64,000 nt of DNA, taken from contig NZ_CP104578.1 in assembly GCF_036826855.1 (NCBI RefSeq), forward strand, positions 1,736,001 to 1,800,000, written 5' to 3'. Of this stretch, positions 8,249 through 20,831 are shown one piece after another. The DNA is from Streptomyces sp. SJL17-4 (GTDB lineage Bacteria > Actinomycetota > Actinomycetes > Streptomycetales > Streptomycetaceae). Below the pieces are notes generated by a model that did not search any database, was not told the DNA's origin, and saw nothing but the letters and a program-made list of their open reading frames with translations. The translations under genes and the position numbers were made by a program. How positions within the stretch are numbered: position 1 is the stretch's first letter; every line of letters begins with the position of its first letter.

Positions 8249-8914
8249 ATGATCAAGAACCTGATGCGCGGCCTCGCACCGCTCGCCCTGATCCTGTCCC
8301 CGCTGGCGATCCCCTCCCCCGCCCTCTCCGCCAACGTCATCCTCTTCCCCGACGCGCTCTCCGAGCTCACGGAGGCCGCCGAGGACCCGGACGGCTACAA
8401 GGCGACGGCGTTCCGCCACTGGAACCAGGGCCTCGACCCGGCCGACGGCTGCGACACCCGCTCCGAGGTCCTCATCGCCGAGGCCGAGGACGCCCCAAGC
8501 ACGGGCGCCAAGTGCGCCCTGACCGGCGGCCGGTGGACCTCGCCCTACGACGGCCAGAGCGTGACCGACCCCGCCGCCCTCCGCGTCGACCATGTCGTCG
8601 GACTCGAAGAGGCCTGGCAGTCGGGGGCCTCCGGCTGGACGGCGGCCCGGCGCGAGCAGTACGCCAACGACCAGGGCGCCGCCGCGACCCTCGTCGCCGT
8701 CACCGCCCGCAGCCAGAAGGAGAAGGCCGGGCGCGACCCCGCCGAGTGGGTGCCCTCGGACTCCGCCCGGTACTGCCGCTTCGTCGGCGACTGGGTCAGC
8801 ACCAAACTGCGCTGGGGCCTCTCCACCGACAAGGACGAGATGGAGGCGCTCAAGCTGTTCGCCGACGGGCCGTGCGAGGAGACGGTCGTACTCCGCTCGA
8901 AGGCGCCCCAGTAA
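8249..8914 (+). CDS. Secreted HNH endonuclease family protein (DUF1524)
   Basis: 221 residues with a signal peptide (MIKNLMRGLAPLALILSPLA..ALSA). The mature region carries the DUF1524/GmrSD-type HNH core: RVDHVVGLEEAW with the catalytic His, WTAARREQYAND, then DPAEWVP and a YCRFVGDWVSTK segment. Such proteins are widespread in Streptomyces as presumed extracellular nucleases. No ribosome site is obvious; an alternative ATG lies 15 nt in. Its 3' end overlaps the convergent MFS gene by 65 bp. Confidence 0.85.
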   Translation: MIKNLMRGLAPLALILSPLAIPSPALSANVILFPDALSELTEAAEDPDGYKATAFRHWNQGLDPADGCDTRSEVLIAEAEDAPSTGAKCALTGGRWTSPYDGQSVTDPAALRVDHVVGLEEAWQSGASGWTAARREQYANDQGAAATLVAVTARSQKEKAGRDPAEWVPSDSARYCRFVGDWVSTKLRWGLSTDKDEMEALKLFADGPCEETVVLRSKAPQ

Positions 8915-10073
8915 CGGGCGTCCGGCGGTCCGCGCGCGCCAGCAGGTACGTCACGGTGAGCGAGCCGAGGGCGAGCACCACCATCGCCGTGCGCGGTGAC
9001 GTGTACTGGGCGAGGGTGCCCGCGAGCGCCGCGCTCACTCCCTGGAGGGCGAGCATCCCGGAGGTGTGGAGGCCGAGGGCGTGACCGCTCAGCTCCTCCG
9101 GCACCAGGGTCATCAGCCGCTCCTGGTGCAGCAGGCTCGCCCCGAACCCGACGGCCGACACGGCCACGGCGACGAGCACCACCGGCAGCGCCGGGTCGAC
9201 GGCGAACAGCAGGAACGGGGCCGCGAGCAGCGCCTGGAGCGGGAAGCGGATCCGTGCACGCAGCCGGGCCGGTACGAAGCGGCCGATGGCCATGTCCCCG
9301 GCCAGCATCCCGAGCGCGCCCACGGCGAAGAGCAGCCCGGCGCGCTCGGGGTCGTACGGCACGAAGAGCGACTCGCAGCCGACGATGAGCCCGTTGGGCA
9401 GCCAGAGGGCCAGGTAGGTGCGGCGCCGCGCGGGCGAGGACCACAGGCGGGCGTTGGTGCGCCAGGTCTCGGCGACCGAGGCGCGGCCCGTGGCGCGCGG
9501 CGGACGCTTCCCGAGGCCCAGCCGGGCGAGGAGGGCCGCCGTGAGGTAGAGCCCGGCGCCGACGAGGACGGTGCCGCGCGGTGAGAGGAGCGCGACCAGG
9601 AGGCCGCCGGTCGCGTAGCCGCCGATCTGACTGACGCCGGCGGCCATGTTGGTCACCGAGCGGCCGAGGAGGTAGTCCTCGCGGGCCAGGACCTCGTTCA
9701 GGAGGCCGTATCGGACCCCGCCGCCCAGAGAGGCCGCGAGCCCCTGCGCGAGGAGGATCACGAAAACGGCCCAGGTCGGAAGGGCGGGGAGCGCGAGGAC
9801 CGTCGTACACAGGGCGAAGAAGAGCGCGATGCCGGCGAGCGCGGCGCGTGGCGGGAGCCGGTCGGCGGCCGAGAGCAGGGTGGTGGCGCCGATGAGCTGG
9901 GCGAGCGAGGGACCGAAGAGCGCGAGGGCGGAGAGGAACGGGGAGCCGGTCGCACGGAAGACGAGGGTGGCGAGCCCGAGCCCGGCGACCGTCTGGGCGG
10001 CGGTGTGGGCGGAGCCGGTGAGGAAGAGCGGGGTGAACTCCGGGGTACGGAAGAGGGTGCGGTAGCGGGGCAT
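8850..10073 (-). CDS. MFS transporter
   Basis: 407-residue major facilitator with about 12 hydrophobic segments, ending in an Arg-rich tail. It starts with MPRYRTLFRTPEFTPLFLTGSAHTAA-type residues as in small Streptomyces drug/metabolite exporters. The ATG at 10073 is divergent from the ArsR-type gene at 10147 with a 7-bp inverted repeat between them, so the regulator probably controls the transporter. The substrate cannot be told. Confidence 0.85.
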   Translation of the reverse strand: MPRYRTLFRTPEFTPLFLTGSAHTAAQTVAGLGLATLVFRATGSPFLSALALFGPSLAQLIGATTLLSAADRLPPRAALAGIALFFALCTTVLALPALPTWAVFVILLAQGLAASLGGGVRYGLLNEVLAREDYLLGRSVTNMAAGVSQIGGYATGGLLVALLSPRGTVLVGAGLYLTAALLARLGLGKRPPRATGRASVAETWRTNARLWSSPARRRTYLALWLPNGLIVGCESLFVPYDPERAGLLFAVGALGMLAGDMAIGRFVPARLRARIRFPLQALLAAPFLLFAVDPALPVVLVAVAVSAVGFGASLLHQERLMTLVPEELSGHALGLHTSGMLALQGVSAALAGTLAQYTSPRTAMVVLALGSLTVTYLLARADRRTPVTGAPSSGVRPSPRTARRRTA

Positions 10074-10111
10074 GCGGGGAGTCTCCGGGGGCGCCCCGCC
10101 ACGGCGATATT

Positions 10112-10131
10112 GTTTCGCGGTAGGGCGAAAC
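10112..10131. promoter_or_regulatory. Operator between MFS and ArsR-type genes
   Basis: GTTTCGC-GGTAGG-GCGAAAC, a 7-bp inverted repeat with a 6-nt spacer in the 73-bp divergent intergenic region. AT-rich ATATTG lies beside it. A likely autoregulatory site for the ArsR-type protein. Confidence 0.55.
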
Positions 10132-10146
10132 CACGGGGGGCGGGGC

Positions 10147-11118
10147 ATGGGCTGGTGGCAGATCGGTACGGACTCGCTCGCGGTGAGCCGTTTCGTCGTC
10201 TCGCCGCTGGCCGAGACGATCGCGGCGCTCAAGATCCTCCACACGGCCTCGGGTGCCCACCCGGGAGAACAGGCCTGGCTGGCCCGTCATCTGCCCGCCT
10301 ACCGGGCGCGCCTGGCGGCCGAGCCGCTCGACGGTCTGCTCGTCCGGGCCGCGCTCGGGCGGACGTGGAACGCGGGGTTCGTGACCCCGACGCCTCTGGG
10401 TGAGGGGGAGGCGTCCTTCGAGGAGGAGGTCGAGGCCGTCCGGACGGCCGATCCCGCCTCTGCCGTACCGGAGTTGGCGCTGTCGATCGGCGGCCCGGTG
10501 CCGGAGCCGCTGCGCTCCGCCCGCGATCTGCCGGAGCGGATGGCCGGGGTCCTGACGTGGGTGTGGCGGGAGGCGGTAATGCCGGAGTGGCCGCGCCGCC
10601 GGAGGGTCCTGGAGGCAGATGTGGTGGCGCGGACCGCGCGGTTGAGTCGGGGTGGCTGGGCGGCAGCGCTCGACGAGCTGTCCCCGGGCCGGATGCGCTG
10701 GCTCGGTGACGGTCGGCTCCAGGTCAACACCCGTGACTATCCCCCGCGTTCGGTCGACGGAGGGCGTCTGTTCTTCGTCCCGGTGACGTCGAGCGCGGGA
10801 TGGGTGACCTGGGAGGGGACGGAGCGCTTCGCGGTGGTGTACACCTGCGCCGGCGCCCTGGCGGCCGGGACGGGACCGGCCGCGCCCTCGGCTCTCGCCA
10901 CCCTGCTCGGCGCGGCCCGTGCCGGGGTCCTCGTGCGGCTCGAAACCCCCAAGTCCACCAGCCAGTTGGTGGCACTCACCGGGCAGGGGCTCGGGTCGGT
11001 GGGGCGGCACCTGAGGGTGCTGCTCGACGCCGGGCTCGTACGGAAGGGGCGGGCCGGGCGGTCGGTGCTGTACGAGTGGACGGAGGCGGGCGCGGTGCTC
11101 GTACGGGCCTCGGGGTGA
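10147..11118 (+). CDS. ArsR-type winged-helix regulator with long N-terminal domain
   Basis: 323 residues. About 240 N-terminal residues form a domain common in Streptomyces ArsR-like proteins (starting IGTDSLAVSRFVVSPLAETIAALKIL), possibly a ligand-binding or dimerisation part of DUF5937 type. The C-terminal 75 residues are an ArsR winged helix: TPKSTSQLVALTGQGLGSVGRHLRVLLDAGLVRKGRAGRSVLYE. ATG 10147 was chosen over an earlier in-frame start because the longer form would overlap the operator and the MFS start. It is likely the local repressor of the divergent transporter. Confidence 0.82.
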   Translation: MGWWQIGTDSLAVSRFVVSPLAETIAALKILHTASGAHPGEQAWLARHLPAYRARLAAEPLDGLLVRAALGRTWNAGFVTPTPLGEGEASFEEEVEAVRTADPASAVPELALSIGGPVPEPLRSARDLPERMAGVLTWVWREAVMPEWPRRRRVLEADVVARTARLSRGGWAAALDELSPGRMRWLGDGRLQVNTRDYPPRSVDGGRLFFVPVTSSAGWVTWEGTERFAVVYTCAGALAAGTGPAAPSALATLLGAARAGVLVRLETPKSTSQLVALTGQGLGSVGRHLRVLLDAGLVRKGRAGRSVLYEWTEAGAVLVRASG

Positions 11119-11127
11119 ACGCGGAGC

Positions 11128-11161
11128 GGCCCCCGTCCCGGTGCTCCTCGGGACGGGGGCC
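11128..11161. terminator. Bidirectional terminator between ArsR gene and gcl
   Basis: GGCCCCCGTCCCG (11128-11140) pairs perfectly with 11149-11161 around an 8-nt loop. It lies between two convergent stops. Confidence 0.75.
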
Positions 11162-11178
11162 GTGTCACTCGGCCGGGA

Positions 11179-12966
<1,788 letters not shown>

Positions 12967-13035
12967 GGGAGTGCTCCTGCTTCGGCCGGGCGGATCCAAG
13001 CCCACCGGTCGGCTCGGGAGCCCGGAGCGGCTTGT

Positions 13036-13103
13036 TTCCGTAATGCGGAAATACTGTTCTGCTATACGGAAGCAATGTAGGTCGGGCTCCGGAGAGCCGT
13101 CAA
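13036..13103 (-). promoter_or_regulatory. gcl promoter with two tandem 15-bp operators
   Basis: Read on the minus strand: TTGACG (complement of 13098-13103), 18-nt spacer, TACATT (13074-13079), then TTCCGTATAGCAGAA (13057-13071) and the perfect palindrome TTCCGCATTACGGAA (13036-13050), 21 bp apart. The distal site has a CAGAA half and the proximal one CGGAA, exactly as at hyi. Position downstream of -10 implies repression. Probably AllR sites. Confidence 0.8.
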
Positions 13104-13199
13104 GAGAAGTCCGATCGGCGGGATCAGGGAAGTGGCCGAACACCTCCCCCCGAGGCGCCCGATGGGTGGACGATGGGGCGGAACGACAGGGGGTTGGTT

Positions 13200-14480
<1,281 letters not shown>

Positions 14481-14616
14481 GAGTGCCGTCCGAAGGTGCC
14501 GCCCACGGTGCCGACCCCGGACACGTACCGCCCACAACACTTCGGCATCCGAAACCGGCCATTCACGCGTGACGATCACGCTCCCCCGGGCACAACACCC
14601 TCGGGGGGTGGGCGTC

Positions 14617-15420
14617 ATGCCGACGGGGATGTGGTGGTTCATAGGTGCGGCCTGCGGGCAACTGCTGCTCGCCGCCGTGTTGTTGCGAACCCGCAGCAAG
14701 GAAAGCGAAGGGCCGCGTCCGGACGACGTGCCGCCGCCGCAGGCCCTGGCGCTGCTGCGGGGCGGGCGGCGGGCGGCCGTCGTCGTGGCGCTGGTGGCGC
14801 TGCACCAGCGCGGGGCGGTCGCTGCGGGCCGCAAACATACGATTCGGGCCAACGGCGGCCCCGGCCGCACGCGGGACCCCGTCCAGCTGGGGGTGCACGG
14901 GGCGCTCCACCGGGCGTTCGCGGTGCGTGACCTCGCCCTGCGCCCCGAGGCGCGACGGGCGGTGGACGCGCTCCACCGCGAGCTGCGCGGGGCGGGGCTG
15001 CTGCAGTCGCCGGCCAGGTTGTGGGCGGCCAGGGCGCTGCTCGGCTGCGTACCGCTGACGGTGGCGGCGGGGGCGTACGCGGCGGGGGCGCCCGGCGCCG
15101 GTGTGGCCGGGGCGCTCGCGGCCGGGGCCCTGCCCGTGCTCCTCGCGGCGGTGGTGCTGCTGCGGCTGCCGCCGGCGACCCGGGCGGCGCGGCGGCTCCT
15201 CGCCGGGCTGCGGGAGCGGTACCCGCTGCCGCAGCATCGGCATGAGGTGACGGACGGGTGGCTCGTCCAGCTGTACGTGGCGCTGTACGGCGATCCGGCG
15301 CTCGCGCTGTTCCTGCCCCACTTCTCCCGGGACGGCGGGCTGCTCGACCGGCCCGCCGAGGTGGACCGGAACCGGCCGCCGCAGGATCGTGGTCCGGTTC
15401 GGGGCGACGGCGCGGGGTGA
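14617..15420 (+). CDS. TIGR04222 domain membrane protein
   Basis: 267 residues. One N-terminal hydrophobic helix (MWWFIGAACGQLLLAAVLL), a cytoplasmic ALALLRGGRRAAVVVALVALHQRGAV segment typical of TIGR04222 proteins, a VDALHRELRGAGLLQSP helix, then two central hydrophobic segments. ATG 14617 follows a GGGGGG tract. Function unknown; the family is common in Streptomyces. Confidence 0.7.
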   Translation: MPTGMWWFIGAACGQLLLAAVLLRTRSKESEGPRPDDVPPPQALALLRGGRRAAVVVALVALHQRGAVAAGRKHTIRANGGPGRTRDPVQLGVHGALHRAFAVRDLALRPEARRAVDALHRELRGAGLLQSPARLWAARALLGCVPLTVAAGAYAAGAPGAGVAGALAAGALPVLLAAVVLLRLPPATRAARRLLAGLRERYPLPQHRHEVTDGWLVQLYVALYGDPALALFLPHFSRDGGLLDRPAEVDRNRPPQDRGPVRGDGAG

Positions 15421-15439
15421 GGCCGCGCCATACTGTCGT

Positions 15440-16027
15440 ATGCGCATCAGAGCGGCCGCTCCGGCCGAACTCCCGCTGCTCCAGGACATCGAACGGGCGG
15501 CGGGCGAGCCGTTCCGTACTCTCGGCATGGCGGCGATCGCCGACGACGACCCGCTGCCCCTGGACGTCCTGGAGTCCTATCGCCGTGCGGGCCGGGCGTG
15601 GGTGGCGGTGGACGCCGCCGATCGCCCGGTCGCGTATCTGCTGACCGACACGGTCGACGGCTCCGCCCACATCGAGCAGGTGTCGGTGCATCCGGACGCC
15701 GCCCGCCGGGGCGTCGGCCGGGCGCTGATCGAGCATCTGGCGGCGGCCGCCGGGGAACAGGGCCTGGCGGCGCTGACCCTGACGACGTTCACCGAGGTGC
15801 CGTGGAACGCCCCCTACTACGCGCGGCTCGGCTTCCGTCCGCTCGCCGACTCCGACCCGGCGCTCACGGAGGGCCTGCGCGCCATCAGCCGCGCGGAGGC
15901 GGCCCACGGCCTCTCGGTCTGGCCCCGGGTGTGCATGCGCCGGGAGGTGCGGCACACCCTGCCGGACCAGGGCGCCCCGGAGGCACGGGAGGTCCGGGAG
16001 GTCAGACAGGCCCTAGGCGGTCCCTAG
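15440..16027 (+). CDS. GNAT family N-acetyltransferase
   Basis: 195 residues. The acetyl-CoA site is clear: [23 protein letters not shown] (motif A with RRGVG), then the C-terminal [12 protein letters not shown] of motif B. Substrate unknown. ATG 15440 starts directly at the conserved MRIRAA beginning; the earlier in-frame start would overlap the upstream gene. The stop overlaps the convergent acyl-CoA synthetase by 4 bp. Confidence 0.88.
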   Translation: MRIRAAAPAELPLLQDIERAAGEPFRTLGMAAIADDDPLPLDVLESYRRAGRAWVAVDAADRPVAYLLTDTVDGSAHIEQVSVHPDAARRGVGRALIEHLAAAAGEQGLAALTLTTFTEVPWNAPYYARLGFRPLADSDPALTEGLRAISRAEAAHGLSVWPRVCMRREVRHTLPDQGAPEAREVREVRQALGGP

Positions 16028-17667
16028 GGCGCGCCGCCCGGCTCCCCCAGGTCGTGGGACGTGCCGCCCGGCTCCCCGTACCGCTGTCGCAGTTCCACCT
16101 TCCGTACCTTCCCGCTCACCGTCATCGGGAACTCGGTGAGGATCTCCACCCGGCGCGGGATCTTGTAGTGGGCGAGCCGGTCGCGGCAGTAGGCGGTGAC
16201 GTCCTCCAGGGTGGGCGGGTCGGCCGGGTCGCGGGGGATGACGCAGGCGAGGATCTCCTCGCCGTAGCGCTCGTCCGGCACGCCCACGACCTGGACGTCG
16301 GCGATCTTCGCGTACCCGTAGAGGAACTCCTCGATCTCGCGCGGGTACACGTTCTCGCCGCCCCGGATGATCATGTCCTTGATGCGGCCGACGATCTGGA
16401 CGTAGCCGTCGTCGCGCATCACGGCCAGGTCGCCGGTGTGCATCCAGCGACCGGAGTCGATCGCCTCGGCGGTCTTCTCCGGCTCGTCCCAGTAGCCGAG
16501 CATCACGCTGTAGCCACGGGTGCACAGCTCGCCCGCCGTGCCGCGTCCGACGGTGAGGCCGGTCGCCGGGTCGACGACCTTCACCTCGACGTGCGGCATG
16601 ACCCGGCCGACCGTGCCCGTACGGCGCTCCAGATCGTCGTCGCGGCGGGTCTGGGTGGAGACCGGTGAGGTCTCGGTCATGCCGTAACAGATCGACACCT
16701 CCGCCATGTTCATCTCGGCGACGACCCGCTTCATCACCTCCACCGGACACGGCGAGCCGGCCATGATGCCGGTGCGCAGGCTCGACAGGTCGTACGTGGC
16801 GAAGTCCGGGAGGTTCAGCTCGGCGATGAACATCGTCGGCACCCCGTAGAGCGAGGTGCAGCGCTCCTCCTGTACGGCCCGGAGGGTGGCGGCCGGGTCG
16901 AAGGAGGGGGCGGGGATCACCATGCAGGCGCCGTGCGAGGTGGCGGCCAGATTGCCCATGACCATGCCGAAGCAGTGGTAGAAGGGCACCGGGATACAGA
17001 TCCGGTCCTGCTCGGAGTAGGCGATCATCTCGCCCACGAAGAAACCGTTGTTGAGGATGTTGTGGTGGGAGAGCGTGGCCCCCTTGGGGAAGCCCGTGGT
17101 CCCCGAGGTGTACTGGATGTTGACGGGCTCGTCGCAGGAGAGCGGCTCGGGGCGGAGCTCTCCCGGCGTACGGGCGAGGAAGGCGTCCCAGCCCGGGTCG
17201 CCGAAGTACACCGCCTCGCGCAACTCGGGGCATTGGGACCGGACTTGCTCGACCATCGCCCGGTAGTCGCTCGTCTTGTGCGCGAGCGTGGCGAACAGCA
17301 GGGTGATCCCGGCCTGGTTGAGGACATACGCCAACTCGTGGGGACGGTAGGCGGGGTTGATGTTGACCATGACCGCGCCGATCCGGGCGGTGGCGTACTG
17401 CACGAGGACCCACTCGGCGCAGTTGACCGCCCAGATGCCGACCCGGTCGCCCTTCCGCACCCCGCTGCCGAGCAGGGACCCGGCCAACCGGTCGACGTCG
17501 GCGCCGAATTGCGCGTACGTCCAGCGGCGTCCGGTGGGCACGTCGACGAGCGCCTCCCGGTCCGGCCAGGCGGCGACGGCCCTGTCCAGGTTGGCGCCGA
17601 TGGTGTCGCCGAGGAGCGGGGTCTCCGACACCCCGTGGGCGTAGGAGAGTTCCTTGTCACCGTTCAC
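16024..17667 (-). CDS. AMP-binding acyl-CoA synthetase
   Basis: 547-residue ANL-superfamily ligase that activates a fatty or aromatic acid as adenylate and then CoA thioester. Motifs: P-loop [39 protein letters not shown], and the C-terminal [10 protein letters not shown] with the catalytic Lys. It resembles medium/long-chain fatty-acyl-CoA synthetases. Its ATG overlaps the stop of the next synthetase gene (17664-17667), so the two are one operon. Confidence 0.9.
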   Translation of the reverse strand: MNGDKELSYAHGVSETPLLGDTIGANLDRAVAAWPDREALVDVPTGRRWTYAQFGADVDRLAGSLLGSGVRKGDRVGIWAVNCAEWVLVQYATARIGAVMVNINPAYRPHELAYVLNQAGITLLFATLAHKTSDYRAMVEQVRSQCPELREAVYFGDPGWDAFLARTPGELRPEPLSCDEPVNIQYTSGTTGFPKGATLSHHNILNNGFFVGEMIAYSEQDRICIPVPFYHCFGMVMGNLAATSHGACMVIPAPSFDPAATLRAVQEERCTSLYGVPTMFIAELNLPDFATYDLSSLRTGIMAGSPCPVEVMKRVVAEMNMAEVSICYGMTETSPVSTQTRRDDDLERRTGTVGRVMPHVEVKVVDPATGLTVGRGTAGELCTRGYSVMLGYWDEPEKTAEAIDSGRWMHTGDLAVMRDDGYVQIVGRIKDMIIRGGENVYPREIEEFLYGYAKIADVQVVGVPDERYGEEILACVIPRDPADPPTLEDVTAYCRDRLAHYKIPRRVEILTEFPMTVSGKVRKVELRQRYGEPGGTSHDLGEPGGAP

Positions 17668-19349
17668 GCGAGGTCTCCTTCCACGAATTCCCTGCCGCCG
17701 CCCTCGGCGGTCAGCCGGCGCAGTTCCACCCGCCGGATCTTGCCGGAGACGGTCTTGGGTAGTTCGGCGAACTCGATCCGACGGACCCGCTTGTACGGGG
17801 CGAGGACCGCGCGCGAGTGGGCGAAGAGGGCCTTCGCGGTCTCCGCGTCGGGCTCCCAGCCGGCCGCGAGGACGACGTACGCCTTCGGGACGGCGAGCCG
17901 CAGCGGATCGGGGGCGGGGACGACGGCCGCCTCGGCGACGGCCTCGTGCTCCAGGAGCGCGCTCTCCAGCTCGAAGGGGCTGATCTTGTAGTCGGAGGCC
18001 TTGAAGACGTCGTCGGCGCGCCCGATGTAGGTGATGTACCCCTCGGCGTCCCGGGAGCCGATGTCACCGGTGCGGTAGTGGCCGTCGGCCATCGCCTCCG
18101 CCGTACGCTCCGGGTCGCCGTGGTAACCGGTCATCAGGCCCACCGGGTTGGTGGACAGGTCGAGGCAGATCTCGCCCTCCTCCACGTCCCCCTGTCCGCT
18201 CACCGGGTCGACGAGGGTGACCCGGAAGCCGGGGCTCGGGCGCCCCATGGAGCCCTCTTTGAGCCGCTGGCCTGGGCTGTTCGAGACCTGGACGGCGGTC
18301 TCGGTCTGGCCGAAGCCGTCCCGGATGGTGACGCCCCAGGCGCGCCGTACCGACTCGATGACCTCGGGGTTCAGCGGTTCGCCGGCGGCGACGACCTCGC
18401 GCGGCGGGGTCTTCAACTGGCCGAGGTCGGCCTGGATCAGCATCCGCCACACGGTCGGCGGAGCACAGAAGCTGGTGACGCCGTTGCGCTCCATCTCGCT
18501 CATCAGCCGGGCCGGGTCGAAGCGCGTGTAGTTGTGGATGAAGACGGTCGCCTCGGCGTTCCACGGGGCGAAGAGGTTGGACCAGGCGTGCTTGGCCCAG
18601 CCGGGCGAGGAGATGTTGAGGTGCACGTCACCGGGCTTGAGACCGATCCAGTACATCGTCGAGAGGTGCCCGACCGGGTACGAGGTGTGGGTGTGCTCGA
18701 CCAGCTTGGGGCGGGCGGTCGTGCCGGAGGTGAAGTACAGCATGAGGGTGTCGTCGGCGAGGGTGACGCCCTCGGGCTCGAACACCTCGGACTCGCGGGC
18801 GGCGTGCTCGTACCCCAGCCAGCTCACCCCGTCGCCGCCGACCGCGATCCGGGTGTACTCCCCCGGGACCTCGTCGAACTTGGCGGTGTCCTCGGCGCGC
18901 ACGATGACATGCCGGGCGCGGCCCCGGTCGACGCGGTCGCGGAGGTCGGCGGGGCCGAGGAGCGGGGTGGCGGGGATGACGACGGCGCGCAGCTTCATGG
19001 CGGCGAGCACGGTCTCCCACAGCTCGACCTGGTTGCCCAGCATCACGATGATCCGGTCGCCGGGGCGGACGCCCTGGGCGCGCAGCCAGTTCGCGACGCG
19101 GTTGGAGCGCGCGGACATCTCCGCGAAGCTGACCTTCGTCTCCTCGCCGTCCTCCTCCACGAGGTGCAGCGCGGTCCGGGCGTTGCCCTCGGCGATGACG
19201 TCGAACCATTCGAGCGCCCAGTTGAACCGGTCGGACCGGGGCCAGGCGAAACCCTCGTAGGCCGCCTCGTAGTCCTCGCGGTGCTGGAGCAGGAAGTCCC
19301 GGGCGGCCCGGAACCTCTCCGTCGCACTGGTCGCTCTCTGCGCCGTCAT
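17664..19349 (-). CDS. AMP-binding acyl-CoA synthetase, MACS-like
   Basis: 561-residue ANL ligase of the medium-chain acyl-CoA synthetase type. Seen: [20 protein letters not shown] at the N-terminus, P-loop [33 protein letters not shown], and C-terminal [10 protein letters not shown] with the catalytic Lys. ATG 19349 lies behind AGGAGG. It is first in a two-gene operon, divergent from a LuxR-type regulator. A paralogue with the same N-terminal signature is at 57720-59453. Confidence 0.9.
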   Translation of the reverse strand: MTAQRATSATERFRAARDFLLQHREDYEAAYEGFAWPRSDRFNWALEWFDVIAEGNARTALHLVEEDGEETKVSFAEMSARSNRVANWLRAQGVRPGDRIIVMLGNQVELWETVLAAMKLRAVVIPATPLLGPADLRDRVDRGRARHVIVRAEDTAKFDEVPGEYTRIAVGGDGVSWLGYEHAARESEVFEPEGVTLADDTLMLYFTSGTTARPKLVEHTHTSYPVGHLSTMYWIGLKPGDVHLNISSPGWAKHAWSNLFAPWNAEATVFIHNYTRFDPARLMSEMERNGVTSFCAPPTVWRMLIQADLGQLKTPPREVVAAGEPLNPEVIESVRRAWGVTIRDGFGQTETAVQVSNSPGQRLKEGSMGRPSPGFRVTLVDPVSGQGDVEEGEICLDLSTNPVGLMTGYHGDPERTAEAMADGHYRTGDIGSRDAEGYITYIGRADDVFKASDYKISPFELESALLEHEAVAEAAVVPAPDPLRLAVPKAYVVLAAGWEPDAETAKALFAHSRAVLAPYKRVRRIEFAELPKTVSGKIRRVELRRLTAEGGGREFVEGDLA

Positions 19350-19440
19350 ACGTCCTCCTCGTTGCGGGACCGGTCCCGGACATCGTGTAATCAGTGACCC
19401 AGGTCTCACTACCCCCGTTCGGGGGTGAAGGAGTGGTTCC

Positions 19441-20256
19441 GTGCCCGAGCAGAGGGAAACGGCCGAGCTGCGCGCGGCGCTGCTGCGCCTGCGCCGGGGC
19501 AGCGGACTGCCCGTGGTCTTCGGCGGGCTGCTCCAGGACGGGCGGGCGATGCGGATCGGCGAGACCTGCGGGGCGGTGACGCCGGCGCTGCACGGCCTGA
19601 CGATCTCGACCGGCTCGGGCCTGGGCGGGAAGTGCCTCGCCCTGTCGCGGCCGTGCGCGGTCACGGACTACCCCTCGGCCCGGCACATCACCCACGAGTA
19701 CGACGGCCCGGTCGCCGCGGAGGGGCTGCGCTCGGTGATCGCGGTGCCCGTCGTCGTACGCCGCAGGGTGCGCGGGGTCCTGTACGGGGCGCTGCGCGAC
19801 GCCCTGCCGATCGGCGAGCGGGTCTTCGACGCGGCGGTCGCGGCGGCCCGTGACGTGGAGCAGGCGCTGGCCGTACGGGACGAGGTCGGCCGCCTCGACA
19901 CTCCGCCGGCCACGGCGCCGTCCTGGGAGGAGGTCCGCCAGGCGTACGGGGAGCTGCGCGAACTGGCCCCGATGGTCCCGGACCCGGAGCTGCGGGAGCG
20001 GCTGCTCGCGGTCTGCGGCCGGCTGGAGACGGCCTCGGGGGCGCCCCGTGACCTGCCGGGGGTGGCGCTGACCCCCCGGGAGACGGACGTGCTCGCGGCG
20101 GTGGCCTCGGGCGCGACGAACGCGACGGCGGCGGCCCGCCTCGGCCTGCGCCCGGAGACGGTCAAGGGCTACCTGCGCTCGGCGATGCGCAAGCTGGGCG
20201 CGCACACCCGCCTGGAGGCGGTGGTCGCGGCACGGAGGGCGGGGGCGCTGCCGTAG
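19441..20256 (+). CDS. GAF-LuxR type transcriptional regulator
   Basis: 271 residues. Residues roughly 20-140 look like a GAF-type sensory domain (LRSVIAVPVVVRRRVRGVLYGALR). The C-terminal 65 residues are a LuxR HTH: LTPRETDVLAAVASGATNATAAARLGLRPETVKGYLRSAMRKLGAHTRLEAV. GTG 19441 is preceded by AAGGAG. It is divergent from the synthetase operon by 91 nt and is its likely regulator. Confidence 0.87.
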   Translation: MPEQRETAELRAALLRLRRGSGLPVVFGGLLQDGRAMRIGETCGAVTPALHGLTISTGSGLGGKCLALSRPCAVTDYPSARHITHEYDGPVAAEGLRSVIAVPVVVRRRVRGVLYGALRDALPIGERVFDAAVAAARDVEQALAVRDEVGRLDTPPATAPSWEEVRQAYGELRELAPMVPDPELRERLLAVCGRLETASGAPRDLPGVALTPRETDVLAAVASGATNATAAARLGLRPETVKGYLRSAMRKLGAHTRLEAVVAARRAGALP

Positions 20257-20301
20257 GGCGGGGCGGCCGGGCGGACGGCGGGGTGGAGCCGGGGTACGCC
20301 G

Positions 20302-20823
20302 TCACCCGTCAGCTCCTGGAGGGGGAGGGAGGAGGCGGTCCCCGGAAGGGTGTCGGACGAAGTAGTCCCGCGCTTCCCTCTGAGGGCCCCGCAGTAGACA
20401 GCTGATGGCCTCGTGTGTGTTCGCTCCCAGGTACGAGGGACCGGTGTGGTGCAGGAGGAAGAAGCGCCCGGTCTCGTCGACGAGGAGCATCCCGCCGTCG
20501 AATGTCTCGTATCCGACGGGGAAGAGCTTCTTGCCGAGGTTCCGGGCGAGTTCGGCGACATCCTCGCCGCTCTCCTCGTAGATCCAGTGCGGCGTGAATA
20601 CGATGGCGGCCGGTGGAGTTCCCGGAATCTCCAGGCGCAGTCCACCGAATTCCCGGACGAAGTCCTGAGCGGCCTGGAACGGTTCGACCGGGTGCCCTTC
20701 CTCCGCGAAACGGTCCATCACGAACGTCAGGAGCTCGGGCAGCTCGGCGCCGATGTCCCGCCCCGGGGACCAGCCTGCCTCGGCCAGGGCGGCCTCGACG
20801 GCCTCCGCTGTCATTCTCGGCAT
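20302..20823 (-). CDS. SUKH-3-like immunity-type protein
   Basis: 173 residues. The pattern AEAGWSPGRDIG near the N-terminus, FVREFGGLRLEIPG in the middle, KLFPVGYETFDGGMLLVDETGRFFLLHHTGPSYLG and the C-terminal aromatic end match SUKH-3 proteins, many of which are immunity proteins for polymorphic toxins. No toxin gene is adjacent. It ends the pair that begins with the winged-helix gene 8 nt upstream. Confidence 0.75.
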   Translation of the reverse strand: MPRMTAEAVEAALAEAGWSPGRDIGAELPELLTFVMDRFAEEGHPVEPFQAAQDFVREFGGLRLEIPGTPPAAIVFTPHWIYEESGEDVAELARNLGKKLFPVGYETFDGGMLLVDETGRFFLLHHTGPSYLGANTHEAISCLLRGPQREARDYFVRHPSGDRLLPPPPGADG

Positions 20824-20831
20824 GGCTACAC

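Noticed and set aside
6239..8593. A 784-codon open frame on the minus strand across katA and its downstream gap
   Set aside because: It is antisense to katA, which has all catalytic residues. Long antisense frames are expected at this GC content, and the protein is Val/Gly/Arg-rich with no motif.
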